Source: a virus. Taken from it: a DNA stretch of 28,571 nt. The notes beneath the pieces were generated by a model. That model did not search any database. It saw only the letters and a list, made by a program, of their open reading frames with translations, and was not told the origin of the DNA. The stretch covers positions 1 to 28,571 of IMG/VR virus record IMGVR_UViG_3300036781_000820; one strand, given 5' to 3'. The translations under genes were made by a program, and so were the position numbers. Below are positions 8,040 to 14,479 of the stretch, piece after piece (within the stretch, counting starts at the first letter, position 1; each line of letters begins with the position of its first letter).

Positions 8040-9481
8040 GACGCGAAGCCTCCGAAATCATTGCCGCCTGGCACGGTGCCGAAGCCATCCGAGCCAAAGC
8101 CGCTACCGAGTGTGGCCACGACGCTGGCGCGCTGACCGATGGATTGATAATCGATCTGCGCGGCCGGCGAGCTGGCGGCGTGCACCGCCAGCGCCAGCCC
8201 CCAGAAGCGGTCGGCGTGGCCGTCCGGCGTACGCTCGGCGGTGAAGCGGATGTTGCCGGCGGCGGTGGTTTGCTTGGTGACCGAGCGCAGATCGGCGCGA
8301 ACCTGTGCGTCATAGGGAATGCGCAGCGTGCGGTCCTGCATGCGCCCGCGCACCGGGTAGGCCAGCGCCTCCTTGGTTTTCGGCGTGAAGGTCACCGCTT
8401 CAATGCGATGTTCCCCGAATTTGTCCTGGGCATCGTCTGCCCAGCCGATGCCCAAGCCGGTGGCGTCGATGCATACCCGGCTGCAGCGGGCAAACCACGG
8501 GTACAGGATCTTCTCCTGATCCGACTTGCGCATTTTTTGCATCGAAATGACGGCGCGCGTGTAGAGCACGTCGCCCAGGCGCTCCATGATCCAGAGTACG
8601 GTGAGGTCTTTCTTGCGACCGATGTCGACGCCGGCATACAGCTCGCGGCCTTCGATCAGTTCCCAGTTCGCGTTCTGGGCGTACTCACAGCTGGCGATCA
8701 GATCGTATTCCAGGAAGGCGACGTCGTCGTCGGCCGCCCGGCACATGTACTCCTGCTGGAACGATTCCTCGTCGGCGCAACCGGCGCGCACGAAGTCGAA
8801 GTACTCCGCCTCGGCCATCGCCTGGCGTTCGTCGTCGGTCGGCAGCTTCTGCTGCAGCTTGTAGAGCAAGCCCTGGTCGAGCGCGTCCTGCAACGTGACG
8901 GTGTGCAGGCTGATCTTTTTCGGGTTGCCGTTTTCCTTGATCTCGCGGATCAGCGCGTTGAAAAAGTTGTGGCTGCCGCGGTGCGTGCTGAACGCCTCCA
9001 GGCTGCCGCCCCAGGTGATGCCGGGATAGGCGATCGACCACAGCTTGCGCGGATCGGGGTGCAACGCGAATTCGTCCAGCACGCGGCCACCGCGCTTGCC
9101 GGCCTGCGCGTCCGGGTTGCTGGACATGCTGTGGATGCGCCGCTTGTTGGCGAACTCCAGTACCTGGGCCGTCTCGCGGCTTTTGTTGTCGATGATCTGC
9201 TCGCCGAGATCTTTGGCGGCCAGCTGCACCACCCCGGTGAACAGCTTGCAATCTTCGATGAACAACCGCGCCTGCAAGTCGTCGCGGCTGGATACCCATT
9301 GATCCCACATCGCGCCGCGCAGCCCGGTGCGCCGTACACAGGCATAGGCGGCGGTCCAGCTCCAACCGATCTGGCGCGACTTCTCCCCGAGCTTCAGGCG
9401 GCTGGTGTCGTTGATCCAGCACGACTGGAACGGCAGGAAGATGGCCTTCGGATCAGCGGGGATGCAGCGGGCGTTACCCAT
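8036..9481 (-). CDS. Terminase large subunit (Mu gp28-like)
   Basis: 481 residues from MGNARCIPADPKAIFLPFQS. ATPase part: a deviant Walker A 'GEKSRQIGWSW' at ~32-42 and Walker B-like 'GGRVLDEFALH'. Nuclease part: 'YAGVDIGRKKDLTVLWIME' and 'VCIDATGLGIGWADDA', with Asp residues fitting the RNase H-like metal site. It pumps DNA into the prohead and cuts it. The frame is open far upstream, but the ATG at 9481 shares ATGA with the small terminase stop and opens the family-like N-terminus, so the longer version was rejected. The C-terminus is Gly/Ser rich. Confidence 0.92.
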   Translation of the reverse strand: MGNARCIPADPKAIFLPFQSCWINDTSRLKLGEKSRQIGWSWTAAYACVRRTGLRGAMWDQWVSSRDDLQARLFIEDCKLFTGVVQLAAKDLGEQIIDNKSRETAQVLEFANKRRIHSMSSNPDAQAGKRGGRVLDEFALHPDPRKLWSIAYPGITWGGSLEAFSTHRGSHNFFNALIREIKENGNPKKISLHTVTLQDALDQGLLYKLQQKLPTDDERQAMAEAEYFDFVRAGCADEESFQQEYMCRAADDDVAFLEYDLIASCEYAQNANWELIEGRELYAGVDIGRKKDLTVLWIMERLGDVLYTRAVISMQKMRKSDQEKILYPWFARCSRVCIDATGLGIGWADDAQDKFGEHRIEAVTFTPKTKEALAYPVRGRMQDRTLRIPYDAQVRADLRSVTKQTTAAGNIRFTAERTPDGHADRFWGLALAVHAASSPAAQIDYQSIGQRASVVATLGSGFGSDGFGTVPGGNDFGGFAS

Positions 9482-10026
9482 CACACGATGCCCATCAGGC
9501 GCGCGTCGATCGCCTTCATCGTTTCCGGCGACACGCCGGCATCGCTGGCGATTTGCTGGATCTCGGCCGTGGCGGCTTCGACCTTCTTGCGCAGTTCCAC
9601 CGCCCACTTGTTGCGGGTCACGCTCGCGCGGGTGAGCGTGGCGATATTCTTCGCGGCCTTGCCCAGCACCTCGATGCGCTTGGCCGGATTCGGTTCCTCC
9701 TCGGCTTCCTGCAGGGCGAGCATGCAATCGAAGATTTCGGTCTGCACCATGCTGATGATCGCGTTGCTGCGATCGTCTGCGTCGTCGGGCGCGGCTTCGG
9801 TGATCATGCGCGCGGCTTCCGTGCTCGCCCTCACCGCCGACAGACGACGGGACAGCTTGGCGCCATACCGTTGCACGCTGCTCTTGCCCCCGGCATCGAC
9901 GCCGAACTCGTCACGGATGCGCTCAGCCAGCCAGTCGTAACCGGCGAAGCCGGCCTTGATCAACAGGCGATCGATCTGGGCGCGGATCTCCGCCGGCTGC
10001 TGTTCGATCTTGGATCGACGCGGCAT
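9481..10026 (-). CDS. Terminase small subunit, DUF3486 (Mu gp27-like)
   Basis: 181 residues from MPRRSKIEQQPAEIRAQIDR. DUF3486 hallmarks are the N-terminal 'LP...R..ID.LL...GF..YD.L...I...FG' helix-turn-helix segment (here AEIRAQIDRLLIKAGFAGYD) and 'SSVQRYGAKLSRRL'. The C-terminal half is helical (EEEPNPAKRIEVLGKAAKNIA) and likely oligomerises. It should recognise phage DNA for headful packaging. The open frame upstream of 10026 overlaps a winged-helix gene and was excluded. Confidence 0.88.
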   Translation of the reverse strand: MPRRSKIEQQPAEIRAQIDRLLIKAGFAGYDWLAERIRDEFGVDAGGKSSVQRYGAKLSRRLSAVRASTEAARMITEAAPDDADDRSNAIISMVQTEIFDCMLALQEAEEEPNPAKRIEVLGKAAKNIATLTRASVTRNKWAVELRKKVEAATAEIQQIASDAGVSPETMKAIDARLMGIV

Positions 10027-10034
10027 GGCGGCGG

Positions 10035-10343
10035 TCACCAGTACTTCGGCGGGCGGGCGATACCCGGCAGGCAGTCGACGGTGTACTCCGCGACGTCGAC
10101 ACCGTAATGGGTCAGCTCGGCGCGCCAACGACCGCCAGGCTCTTTGACGACCTCGACCAGTTTGCGATCGTCCAGATAGTCCATCTCGCGCCGCACTTCC
10201 AGCGCGCTGGCGTCGGGGTAAACCGCCTGCACCACGGCAAGCACCACCTCCTCGTAGAGGTAGGTCGGCCGGCCGTTGTTGAGGGTCAGCAGGATCGTCC
10301 ATCGGATGGATTCCCGCCGCACCTTTGCCATATCCACGTTCAT
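10035..10343 (-). CDS. Winged-helix phage protein, VpaChn25_0724-like (Mu gp26 position)
   Basis: 102 residues. The pattern 'R..IL..LN...PTYLYEEVVLAVVQA....AS...VRREMDYLDDRKLVEV.....GRWRAELTHYGVDVA' is a winged helix and matches the small proteins annotated as the VpaChn25_0724 family, found between the DUF2730 and small terminase genes of Mu-like phages. It ends '...CLPGIARP', also typical. Function is unproven; DNA binding is inferred. It overlaps the preceding gene by four bases (ATGA at 10340-10343). Confidence 0.75.
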   Translation of the reverse strand: MNVDMAKVRRESIRWTILLTLNNGRPTYLYEEVVLAVVQAVYPDASALEVRREMDYLDDRKLVEVVKEPGGRWRAELTHYGVDVAEYTVDCLPGIARPPKYW

Positions 10344-10660
10344 CGCTGATTCCCCTGTTTGGCACCATCAATCTGCACACGCTTCAGCTCGCTGGCGATG
10401 GCATCCAGCTTCGCCTCGATCACCGACTGGCCACGCACGTAGTCCTCACGTCGGACGTATTGCACGGCCATCTCTGCCTGGAATTTGAGGAACTCGCGTT
10501 CCAGGTTCTGCCAGGACGTTGCCTGGCCTTCGACAGTTGCGAAGCGCCTATCCAGCGAGCGCTCGACCTGGGCCAGCAACGTCTTGCCCAAACCAATTAG
10601 CACGGCCAGCAAGGTGAGCAAGAGGCTGATCAGCTGCCACAGTTCGAGCTCGAATTTCAT
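10340..10660 (-). CDS. DUF2730-like membrane-anchored coiled-coil protein (Mu gp25 position)
   Basis: 106 residues from MKFELELWQLISLLLTLLAVLIG. One N-terminal transmembrane helix (~8-28) is followed by a charged helical tail (LLAQVERSLDRRFATVEGQA, ending KRVQIDGAKQG). This architecture and position fit the DUF2730/gp25 group of Mu-like phages, whose role is not established. It could take part in lysis or morphogenesis at the membrane. The ATG at 10660 overlaps the stop of the TraR/DksA-type gene; longer upstream frames are shadows. Confidence 0.7.
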   Translation of the reverse strand: MKFELELWQLISLLLTLLAVLIGLGKTLLAQVERSLDRRFATVEGQATSWQNLEREFLKFQAEMAVQYVRREDYVRGQSVIEAKLDAIASELKRVQIDGAKQGNQR

Positions 10661-10896
10661 CGGGCTATCCTCGTGCGCTGCTCGAACTGGCGGGCGCAAT
10701 CGGCACAGCGACTGGTCGTGCCGCGCAGCGCCGCAAGGCGCGCGGGTTCGATGGGCAAGTCGCAATCGATGCAGATGCCGTCGAGTGTCATATCGCGGGG
10801 CGACAGCGCAGCGGCAATGCGGGCCTGGGTATTCGCGACCGCGACGTCGCGATCGAAGCTGTCGAGTGTCTGCGCGCGATCCATGTCATCCGCCAT
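10657..10896 (-). CDS. TraR/DksA-type C4 zinc-finger protein
   Basis: 79 residues from MADDMDRAQTLDSFDRDVAV. Two CxxC pairs (GICIDCDLPI and RCADCARQFE) separated by ~20 residues form the C4 zinc finger of TraR/DksA proteins, after a short N-terminal helix rich in Asp/Arg. TraR-size relatives bind the RNA polymerase secondary channel and shift promoter output; many Mu-like phages carry one here. The start at 10896 was chosen because it opens with the usual 'M.D..DRA' helix; it overlaps the end of the Rz1-like gene by 11 bases. Confidence 0.85.
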   Translation of the reverse strand: MADDMDRAQTLDSFDRDVAVANTQARIAAALSPRDMTLDGICIDCDLPIEPARLAALRGTTSRCADCARQFEQRTRIAR

Positions 10897-11218
10897 GCGG
10901 TGTTGCCCCTTCGCCGCTGATCCGTGCAGCCGTTTGCCGGTCGGCGTTAGCCTGCTGGAGCACGCCGCGCCATTGTTCAATCCATGCCAGTGCGTCCGAC
11001 ACGCATACCGCGGGTTGCTCGCGCAGCATGCAATGGGCCACCGGAGGTGCCGGCTCAGACAGCGGCGCGGTCAGCGCAGCTGGGATCGGCACATAGACCT
11101 TGACGGGCACATCAATAAGCTGGGGGCGTGTCATGACCTGCGACTTCGCCCCACAGGCGGTTAGCAAGAGCAGCGCACACAGGCATGGCAGCCAACGGCT
11201 GGCAGTCGGGAGTTTCAT
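10886..11218 (-). CDS. Rz1-like outer-membrane spanin lipoprotein
   Basis: 110 residues with a lipoprotein signal, MKLPTASRWLPCLCALLLLT then the lipobox ending at Cys22 (LLTACGAK). The mature part is proline-rich (PVKVYVPIPAALTAPLSEP), as expected for outer-membrane spanins. The gene starts 107 bp inside the 3' end of the Rz-like gene in another frame, the classical embedded Rz/Rz1 arrangement. Together they would fuse inner and outer membranes in the last step of lysis. The C-terminal ~50 residues are longer than in lambda Rz1. Confidence 0.78.
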   Translation of the reverse strand: MKLPTASRWLPCLCALLLLTACGAKSQVMTRPQLIDVPVKVYVPIPAALTAPLSEPAPPVAHCMLREQPAVCVSDALAWIEQWRGVLQQANADRQTAARISGEGATPHGG

Positions 11219-11531
11219 GAGTCACCTTCTTGGCTGCGCCTTCGCGCGCAGCGGCTGTGTCTGAGAGCTTCTGGGCCAAAGCATCGCGTTGCCCCAGCGC
11301 CGTAGCCGCGAGCAGGCGAAGCGCTTCGAGCTGTGCTTTATCGTCGGCAGCACGTGCCTTGAAATTACCGATGGCGATGGCCTGGTCGGCGGAGGCGTCC
11401 TTGCACGTTTGCAGATCCGTGCGTGCGACAACGAGATCCGCAGATTGGTGTTGCGCCTGCCAGGCCACGCCGCCGCCGACACCGATGCCCAGCAGCGCCA
11501 GCGCGATGGCGATCCATGCGAGCGCGTTCAT
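11112..11531 (-). CDS. Rz-like inner-membrane spanin
   Basis: 139 residues from MNALAWIAIALALLGIGVGG. One N-terminal transmembrane helix (~4-25) is followed by a periplasmic helical region (LQTCKDASADQAIAIGNFKA to LAQKLSDTAAAREG), which fits an i-spanin. The start at 11531 overlaps the stop of the endolysin-like gene (ATGA). The Rz1-like frame begins within its last third. No enzymatic motif is seen. Paired overlap with a lipoprotein gene is the main support, since spanins diverge too much for motif recognition. Confidence 0.78.
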   Translation of the reverse strand: MNALAWIAIALALLGIGVGGGVAWQAQHQSADLVVARTDLQTCKDASADQAIAIGNFKARAADDKAQLEALRLLAATALGQRDALAQKLSDTAAAREGAAKKVTHETPDCQPLAAMPVCAALANRLWGEVAGHDTPPAY

Positions 11532-12217
11532 GCGTGCACGGCTCGCAACGCGCGGCGCTGGCGCCACCAAGCGACGCCGGCCGCGGCGAGCGAGGCCAGC
11601 ACCAGCAATGCGCCGAACAGGCGCAACCATTGCGGCCAACCCGCCGTGGCGTTGACCACCTGGCCGGTGGCCTGCAATAGGGGCTGCACTTGCTGGATGG
11701 CTGCCACCACGGCAGCGCTGCCGCCTGCGGTGGCAGCCACGGCGACCGGCGACGGCACCTTGCGCGCGGCAGGCTTCACCACGCCTGCTAGGCGCAGGCC
11801 TTCATCCAGGGTGATGGCGTCGTACCAATCGACCGCCTGGTCGTGCCAGTCAACGGGATTGCCGTTTTCGTGACGGATGATCGCGCGCACCAGGGGCGCC
11901 ATCACCGCGTAGTCGTGCACGTTGATCGTCGCGCCATTGCTTACGCCGATCGCCGCGGCGACCGCGTTGATGTAGGCGATGGTGTCGTTCTCGCTGGGTG
12001 GAGCCCAGCGCATGATCATGCCGGTGACCGTGTGCAGGTCGTGCTTGTCCTGGTACGTGATCAGCGTGATCGCCAGTGCACGAATGCCCCACGCCGGCGC
12101 GGCGAACTGGCAGAAGTCCTTGTCGGTGCGCTGTGCCTCCGGCACCAGCCCTTGCCAGGGATCGCCCCAGCGCAGATTGCCCGGATTGTTGTTGCGGATG
12201 CCGCGGGGCTTGTCCAT
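11528..12217 (-). CDS. Endolysin-like (P5-type) protein with C-terminal membrane anchor
   Basis: 229 residues starting MDKPRGIRNNNPGNLRWGDP. The N-terminal ~140 residues match phage proteins with 'RGIRNNNPGN', 'WQGL', 'FCQFAAPAWGIRALAITLIT', 'RWAPPSENDT' and 'IIRHENG', variously annotated as lysozyme-like or structural protein P5. It is taken as the cell-wall hydrolase because it heads the lysis cassette. The C-terminal part has a Gly/Ala-rich linker and a transmembrane helix (~195-217, LRLFGALLVLASLAAAGVAW) with a basic tail. No separate holin gene is visible. GGAG lies six bases before the ATG at 12217, next to a terminator hairpin. Confidence 0.72.
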   Translation of the reverse strand: MDKPRGIRNNNPGNLRWGDPWQGLVPEAQRTDKDFCQFAAPAWGIRALAITLITYQDKHDLHTVTGMIMRWAPPSENDTIAYINAVAAAIGVSNGATINVHDYAVMAPLVRAIIRHENGNPVDWHDQAVDWYDAITLDEGLRLAGVVKPAARKVPSPVAVAATAGGSAAVVAAIQQVQPLLQATGQVVNATAGWPQWLRLFGALLVLASLAAAGVAWWRQRRALRAVHA

Positions 12218-12230
12218 CACCGTCTCCGAA

Positions 12231-12273
12231 TAAAAAAGACCGGCGACGGCGATCAGGGGAACCGCCGCCAGTC
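12231..12273 (-). terminator. Intrinsic terminator at the end of the lysogeny cluster
   Basis: Read on the minus strand, GACTGGCGGCGG (12273-12262) pairs with CCGTCGCCGGTC (12249-12238) as a 12-bp stem with two G-T wobbles, followed at once by six Ts (12237-12232). This is a strong intrinsic terminator for leftward transcription. It ends only four bases before the GGAG of the endolysin-like gene, so late mRNA cannot start downstream of it with a normal leader. Confidence 0.82.
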
Positions 12274-12275
12274 AA

Positions 12276-12289
12276 CGTGCCGAAGCACG
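12276..12289 (-). other. UUCG-tetraloop hairpin upstream of the terminator
   Basis: On the minus strand CGTGC-TTCG-GCACG forms a five-bp stem closed by a UUCG tetraloop, two bases upstream of the terminator stem. Such hairpins are very stable in RNA. It may assist termination, protect the 3' end of the repressor-operon mRNA, or be part of a readthrough (antitermination) element; none of these is shown. Confidence 0.55.
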
Positions 12290-12452
12290 ACTGTCGGAGT
12301 TCAGTGTCGGGTGGGATGGCGTTGGAGTCTTTGGCCCGTGTTCACAAGACCGCAGCTCGCGCGCGCGCGAAGGTGTACGCCCGCGGTTGGCGAGGGTCAC
12401 ATCATGCGAAGGGCTGAAGTCGTGCGATTACATGCCGCCGCGATACGCGCGG

Positions 12453-12926
12453 CTAAGGTCGCTCCGGATGCGCGGTTGTCGGAAGCTCGGAGGTCGATCG
12501 ATCATCTGGTGGCCAGGGGAGCTTCATGGCGTACAGCATCCAGATCATTGCGGCACCTGTTAGCGCGCTGGTTGGCAGCGTCTCGGGAAGAGACATCACG
12601 GAGTTTCCGCTCGCTTCGTTGAGCATGGCCACCATCAGGGATTGCTGGTGTCGTTCGAGCAATACACGCAGCGTTTCCACGCTGACCAATCCCCACTGAG
12701 TGTTGTCGAGGTAACGTTCGATCGCGGCATCGGCACGTAGTTCGTAGGCTGCCTGATATCGCAAGCCCCGCACGGAAAGGTAATTGGGCCGAAACGCCTC
12801 ATTCAACGGCCACAGCGCTTCGACCACCTGCCATCCGGTTATCGGTGCAGGCGTCAACGTATCCATCGGCGCCTGGCAATGGCGTTCGCACCAGACGGTG
12901 AGGAGTTCGATCGCGCGCGGATGCAC
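12453..12926 (-). CDS. Hypothetical protein in the lysogeny cluster
   Basis: 157 residues from a GTG at 12926, just after the stop of the secreted-protein gene. The product is not recognised. It begins V/MHPRAIELLTVWCERHCQAP, has a helical middle (LNEAFRPNYLSVRGLRYQAA) and a hydrophobic stretch near the C-terminus (LTGAAMIWMLYAMKLPWPP) that could be one membrane helix. The frame is open back to 12974, and an ATG at 12866 is a shorter option; GTG was chosen because the residues between look coding and it avoids a 44-base overlap. It sits upstream of a terminator, so it is probably expressed with the repressor. Confidence 0.55.
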   Translation of the reverse strand: MHPRAIELLTVWCERHCQAPMDTLTPAPITGWQVVEALWPLNEAFRPNYLSVRGLRYQAAYELRADAAIERYLDNTQWGLVSVETLRVLLERHQQSLMVAMLNEASGNSVMSLPETLPTSALTGAAMIWMLYAMKLPWPPDDRSTSELPTTAHPERP

Positions 12927-12930
12927 GCGA

Positions 12931-13383
12931 TCAGTCCATGACGCCGGCGAGCTTTGCCTCCAGTTGCATGGCATTGGCCCTGCTATCCAGGTCTGCTTTC
13001 AGCCTGGCCTGCGTAGCCTTGAGCTGGATAGCCTCGGGTGCCGGGCGCGAGTCGTAAGTCACCGGGTCGAAGGTGGGCAATGGCACCGGCGTGAGGGCCG
13101 AATCAAAATAGGTTTTCGCCGCGATGTAGAACGTCTTGATCGCGACCGTCAGGTCAGCATGACCGTGCGCTGCGTCGATGGCCGCGGGCAGCAATCGATC
13201 CAGATCCTTCTGGGCGCTCGACGCATCGTCGACGCCCGCCGCCGTGTCGGCATGGCCGGCGAACGTGTAAGCATCGCGGAGAATCGTCGTGCGAAAATCG
13301 TGGACAGCATTGCTGGGCTCCGCCGTCTGTGCCTGTGCCGCTCCAACAAACAGCAACAGCACGGCGATGATGATCTTCTTCAT
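12931..13383 (-). CDS. Small exported protein of unknown function (prophage accessory)
   Basis: 150 residues with a clean signal peptide, MKKIIIAVLLLFVGAAQA, predicted cut before QT. The mature part is helical and hydrophilic, with no cysteines seen, and ends in a coiled-coil-like segment (KATQARLKADLDSRANAMQL). GGGAG lies six bases before the ATG at 13383; a longer open frame upstream was rejected because it would bury the signal peptide. No family is recognised. A periplasmic protein encoded behind a phage repressor is a typical lysogenic-conversion or superinfection-exclusion candidate, but that is inference from position only. Confidence 0.72.
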   Translation of the reverse strand: MKKIIIAVLLLFVGAAQAQTAEPSNAVHDFRTTILRDAYTFAGHADTAAGVDDASSAQKDLDRLLPAAIDAAHGHADLTVAIKTFYIAAKTYFDSALTPVPLPTFDPVTYDSRPAPEAIQLKATQARLKADLDSRANAMQLEAKLAGVMD

Positions 13384-13430
13384 GGTGTTGCTCCCCTTCC
13401 GTTGTGAGTCAATCCTTGGTGTGGCGCGAA

Positions 13431-13829
13431 TCAGAGCACGTGCAGCGCTCGATTGATGTCGGCGATCGCCTCGTTGTGATAGCGCCACTCGGCGGCGCAT
13501 GCGCGTTGCACGTGTTGAAACAAGCCGTAGGAAAATAGAGCCCAGGCCCCAGCGACCAACGACAGCGACAAACTCACCGCGCTTCCGAAAACCAGGTGGC
13601 CTTCCCACACCAGCGCAAGGAAGGCGGCCATGCCAGCGCCGAACCACCACAAATAGGGATTGGCCCAGCGGCGTCGTTGGGCGGCACTGCGCAAGGCAAT
13701 GTGCTCTTGCTGGCGCGCCACGAGATCGTTCCAGCGCTCTTGACGATCAATATTGCTTTGCCGGTCGCCACGATTACGGATATCGCCGGCGGCCACCTGG
13801 CCGACCGGACCATAAAAATTCTGTGCCAT
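13431..13829 (-). CDS. Two-helix membrane protein with N-terminal NFYGPVGQVAAGDI motif
   Basis: 132 residues. The N-terminus (MAQNFYGPVGQVAAGDIRNR) is a Gly/Val-rich motif also present at the C-terminus of the adjacent repressor. A basic linker (QERWNDLVARQQEHIALRSA) follows. Then come two transmembrane segments (~60-78, around WWFGAGMAAFLALVW, and ~83-105, around SLSLSLVAGAWALFSYGLF) and a C-terminal helix. The ATG at 13829 shares ATGA with the repressor stop and has a G-rich SD upstream. No known family is recognised. The layout suggests a membrane effector or sensor tethered to a short interaction motif; function is unproven. Confidence 0.7.
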   Translation of the reverse strand: MAQNFYGPVGQVAAGDIRNRGDRQSNIDRQERWNDLVARQQEHIALRSAAQRRRWANPYLWWFGAGMAAFLALVWEGHLVFGSAVSLSLSLVAGAWALFSYGLFQHVQRACAAEWRYHNEAIADINRALHVL

Positions 13830-13900
13830 CACCGCCCCCTGCGGTCCTTGTTGATGATGTTTCCGGCGGCAACCTGGTCAACCGTATGGTTGAAATTCTG
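13786..13900. repeat. Pair of 38-nt imperfect direct repeats encoding the shared motif
   Basis: Segments 13786-13823 and 13863-13900 are each 38 nt, start with CCGGCGGC and end with AAATTCTG, and match at 29 of 38 positions by eye. They encode the motif at the start of the membrane protein and at the end of the repressor, in the same strand and phase. Duplication of the motif-coding DNA, or strong shared selection, would explain the match. Confidence 0.75.
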
Positions 13901-14389
13901 CTGCACCTTCGGACCTTTCGCGGGTTTAGGCGGCGAGTGCGCGTGAGGTCCGTTGACTGCCAGCGACGCAGCAGCGGCAAGGATGGCGGGTTTCATCGCA
14001 GCATCCGCAGCTCGGTAGTGCTTGAGCAGTTGCTGCTCATCATCCCGCAACGACTCCATGCTGGCCTGAAAAATGGCGGCCTGCACCTGGGACTGTTGCT
14101 TGGTACTCAGGCCGGCTATGGCGATGGCAGCGGCCGTCGCATCGCGCACTAACCGCAGACGTCGCTCCAGTTCGATTTCGCCAGGCGCCAGTCGCTCACC
14201 GGTGACGATGTAACGCACGTCCACGCCGTGATCAGCGATCGCTTTCAGATAAGCGGCATCGGGAGCGCGCGCGTCCTGCTCGTAATTGATCTGCGCACGC
14301 TTCTGCACGCCACCAATGGCAGCGAAGTCCGTTTGGCTGAGACCAAGGCTCCCCCGAGCCTCTCTCAGCCGTTCTCCCAAAGTGGTCAT
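13829..14389 (-). CDS. XRE-family phage repressor with C-terminal motif extension
   Basis: 186 residues from MTTLGERLREARGSLGLSQT. Residues ~4-62 are a lambda-repressor-like helix-turn-helix ('L..R...LGLSQTDFA...GV.KRAQINYEQ.ARAPDAAYL'). Then comes 'GVDVRYIVTGER', usual in phage XRE repressors that contact pyocin-type operators, and a long helical segment. There is no LexA-like Ser/Lys peptidase domain. Residues ~165-186 carry NFNHTVDQVAAGNIINK, echoing the next gene's N-terminus. It faces the early operon across a ~90-bp switch region and is the likely lysogeny repressor. The start at 14389 has only a weak SD. Confidence 0.85.
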   Translation of the reverse strand: MTTLGERLREARGSLGLSQTDFAAIGGVQKRAQINYEQDARAPDAAYLKAIADHGVDVRYIVTGERLAPGEIELERRLRLVRDATAAAIAIAGLSTKQQSQVQAAIFQASMESLRDDEQQLLKHYRAADAAMKPAILAAAASLAVNGPHAHSPPKPAKGPKVQQNFNHTVDQVAAGNIINKDRRGR

Positions 14390-14409
14390 CCGTGCACCAT
14401 TAAAGGGTG

Positions 14410-14439
14410 TTGACAGGTGTTCAAATGTACACCTATGAT
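14410..14439 (+). promoter_or_regulatory. Predicted early promoter
   Basis: TTGACA (14410-14415), an 18-base spacer, then TATGAT (14434-14439): a near-consensus sigma-70 promoter pointing into the Ner-like gene and the early operon, ~40 bp upstream of its ATG. Matching on sight only; no other comparable promoter was found in the early block. Confidence 0.78.
14415..14434. promoter_or_regulatory. Candidate repressor operator inside the early promoter
   Basis: AGGTGT (14415-14420) and ACACCT (14429-14434) form a perfect six-base inverted repeat with an eight-base spacer, filling the space between the -35 and -10 boxes. A further GGTGTT copy sits at 14407-14412, in direct repeat with 14416-14421. 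Binding here by the XRE repressor or the Ner-like protein would block early transcription. Confidence 0.65.
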
Positions 14440-14479
14440 TAGTCATGTGGTTAGAACGAAAGGAACAGGAGCATATCGC

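Noticed and set aside
8144-9940. A 598-codon plus-strand open frame opposite the large and small terminase genes
   Set aside because: Shadow of the minus-strand terminases, which have recognisable motifs and coupled starts.
14417-14479. Longer N-terminus for the Ner-like protein
   Set aside because: It would start inside the early promoter, upstream of the expected transcript start; the ATG at 14480 has an AGGAG.
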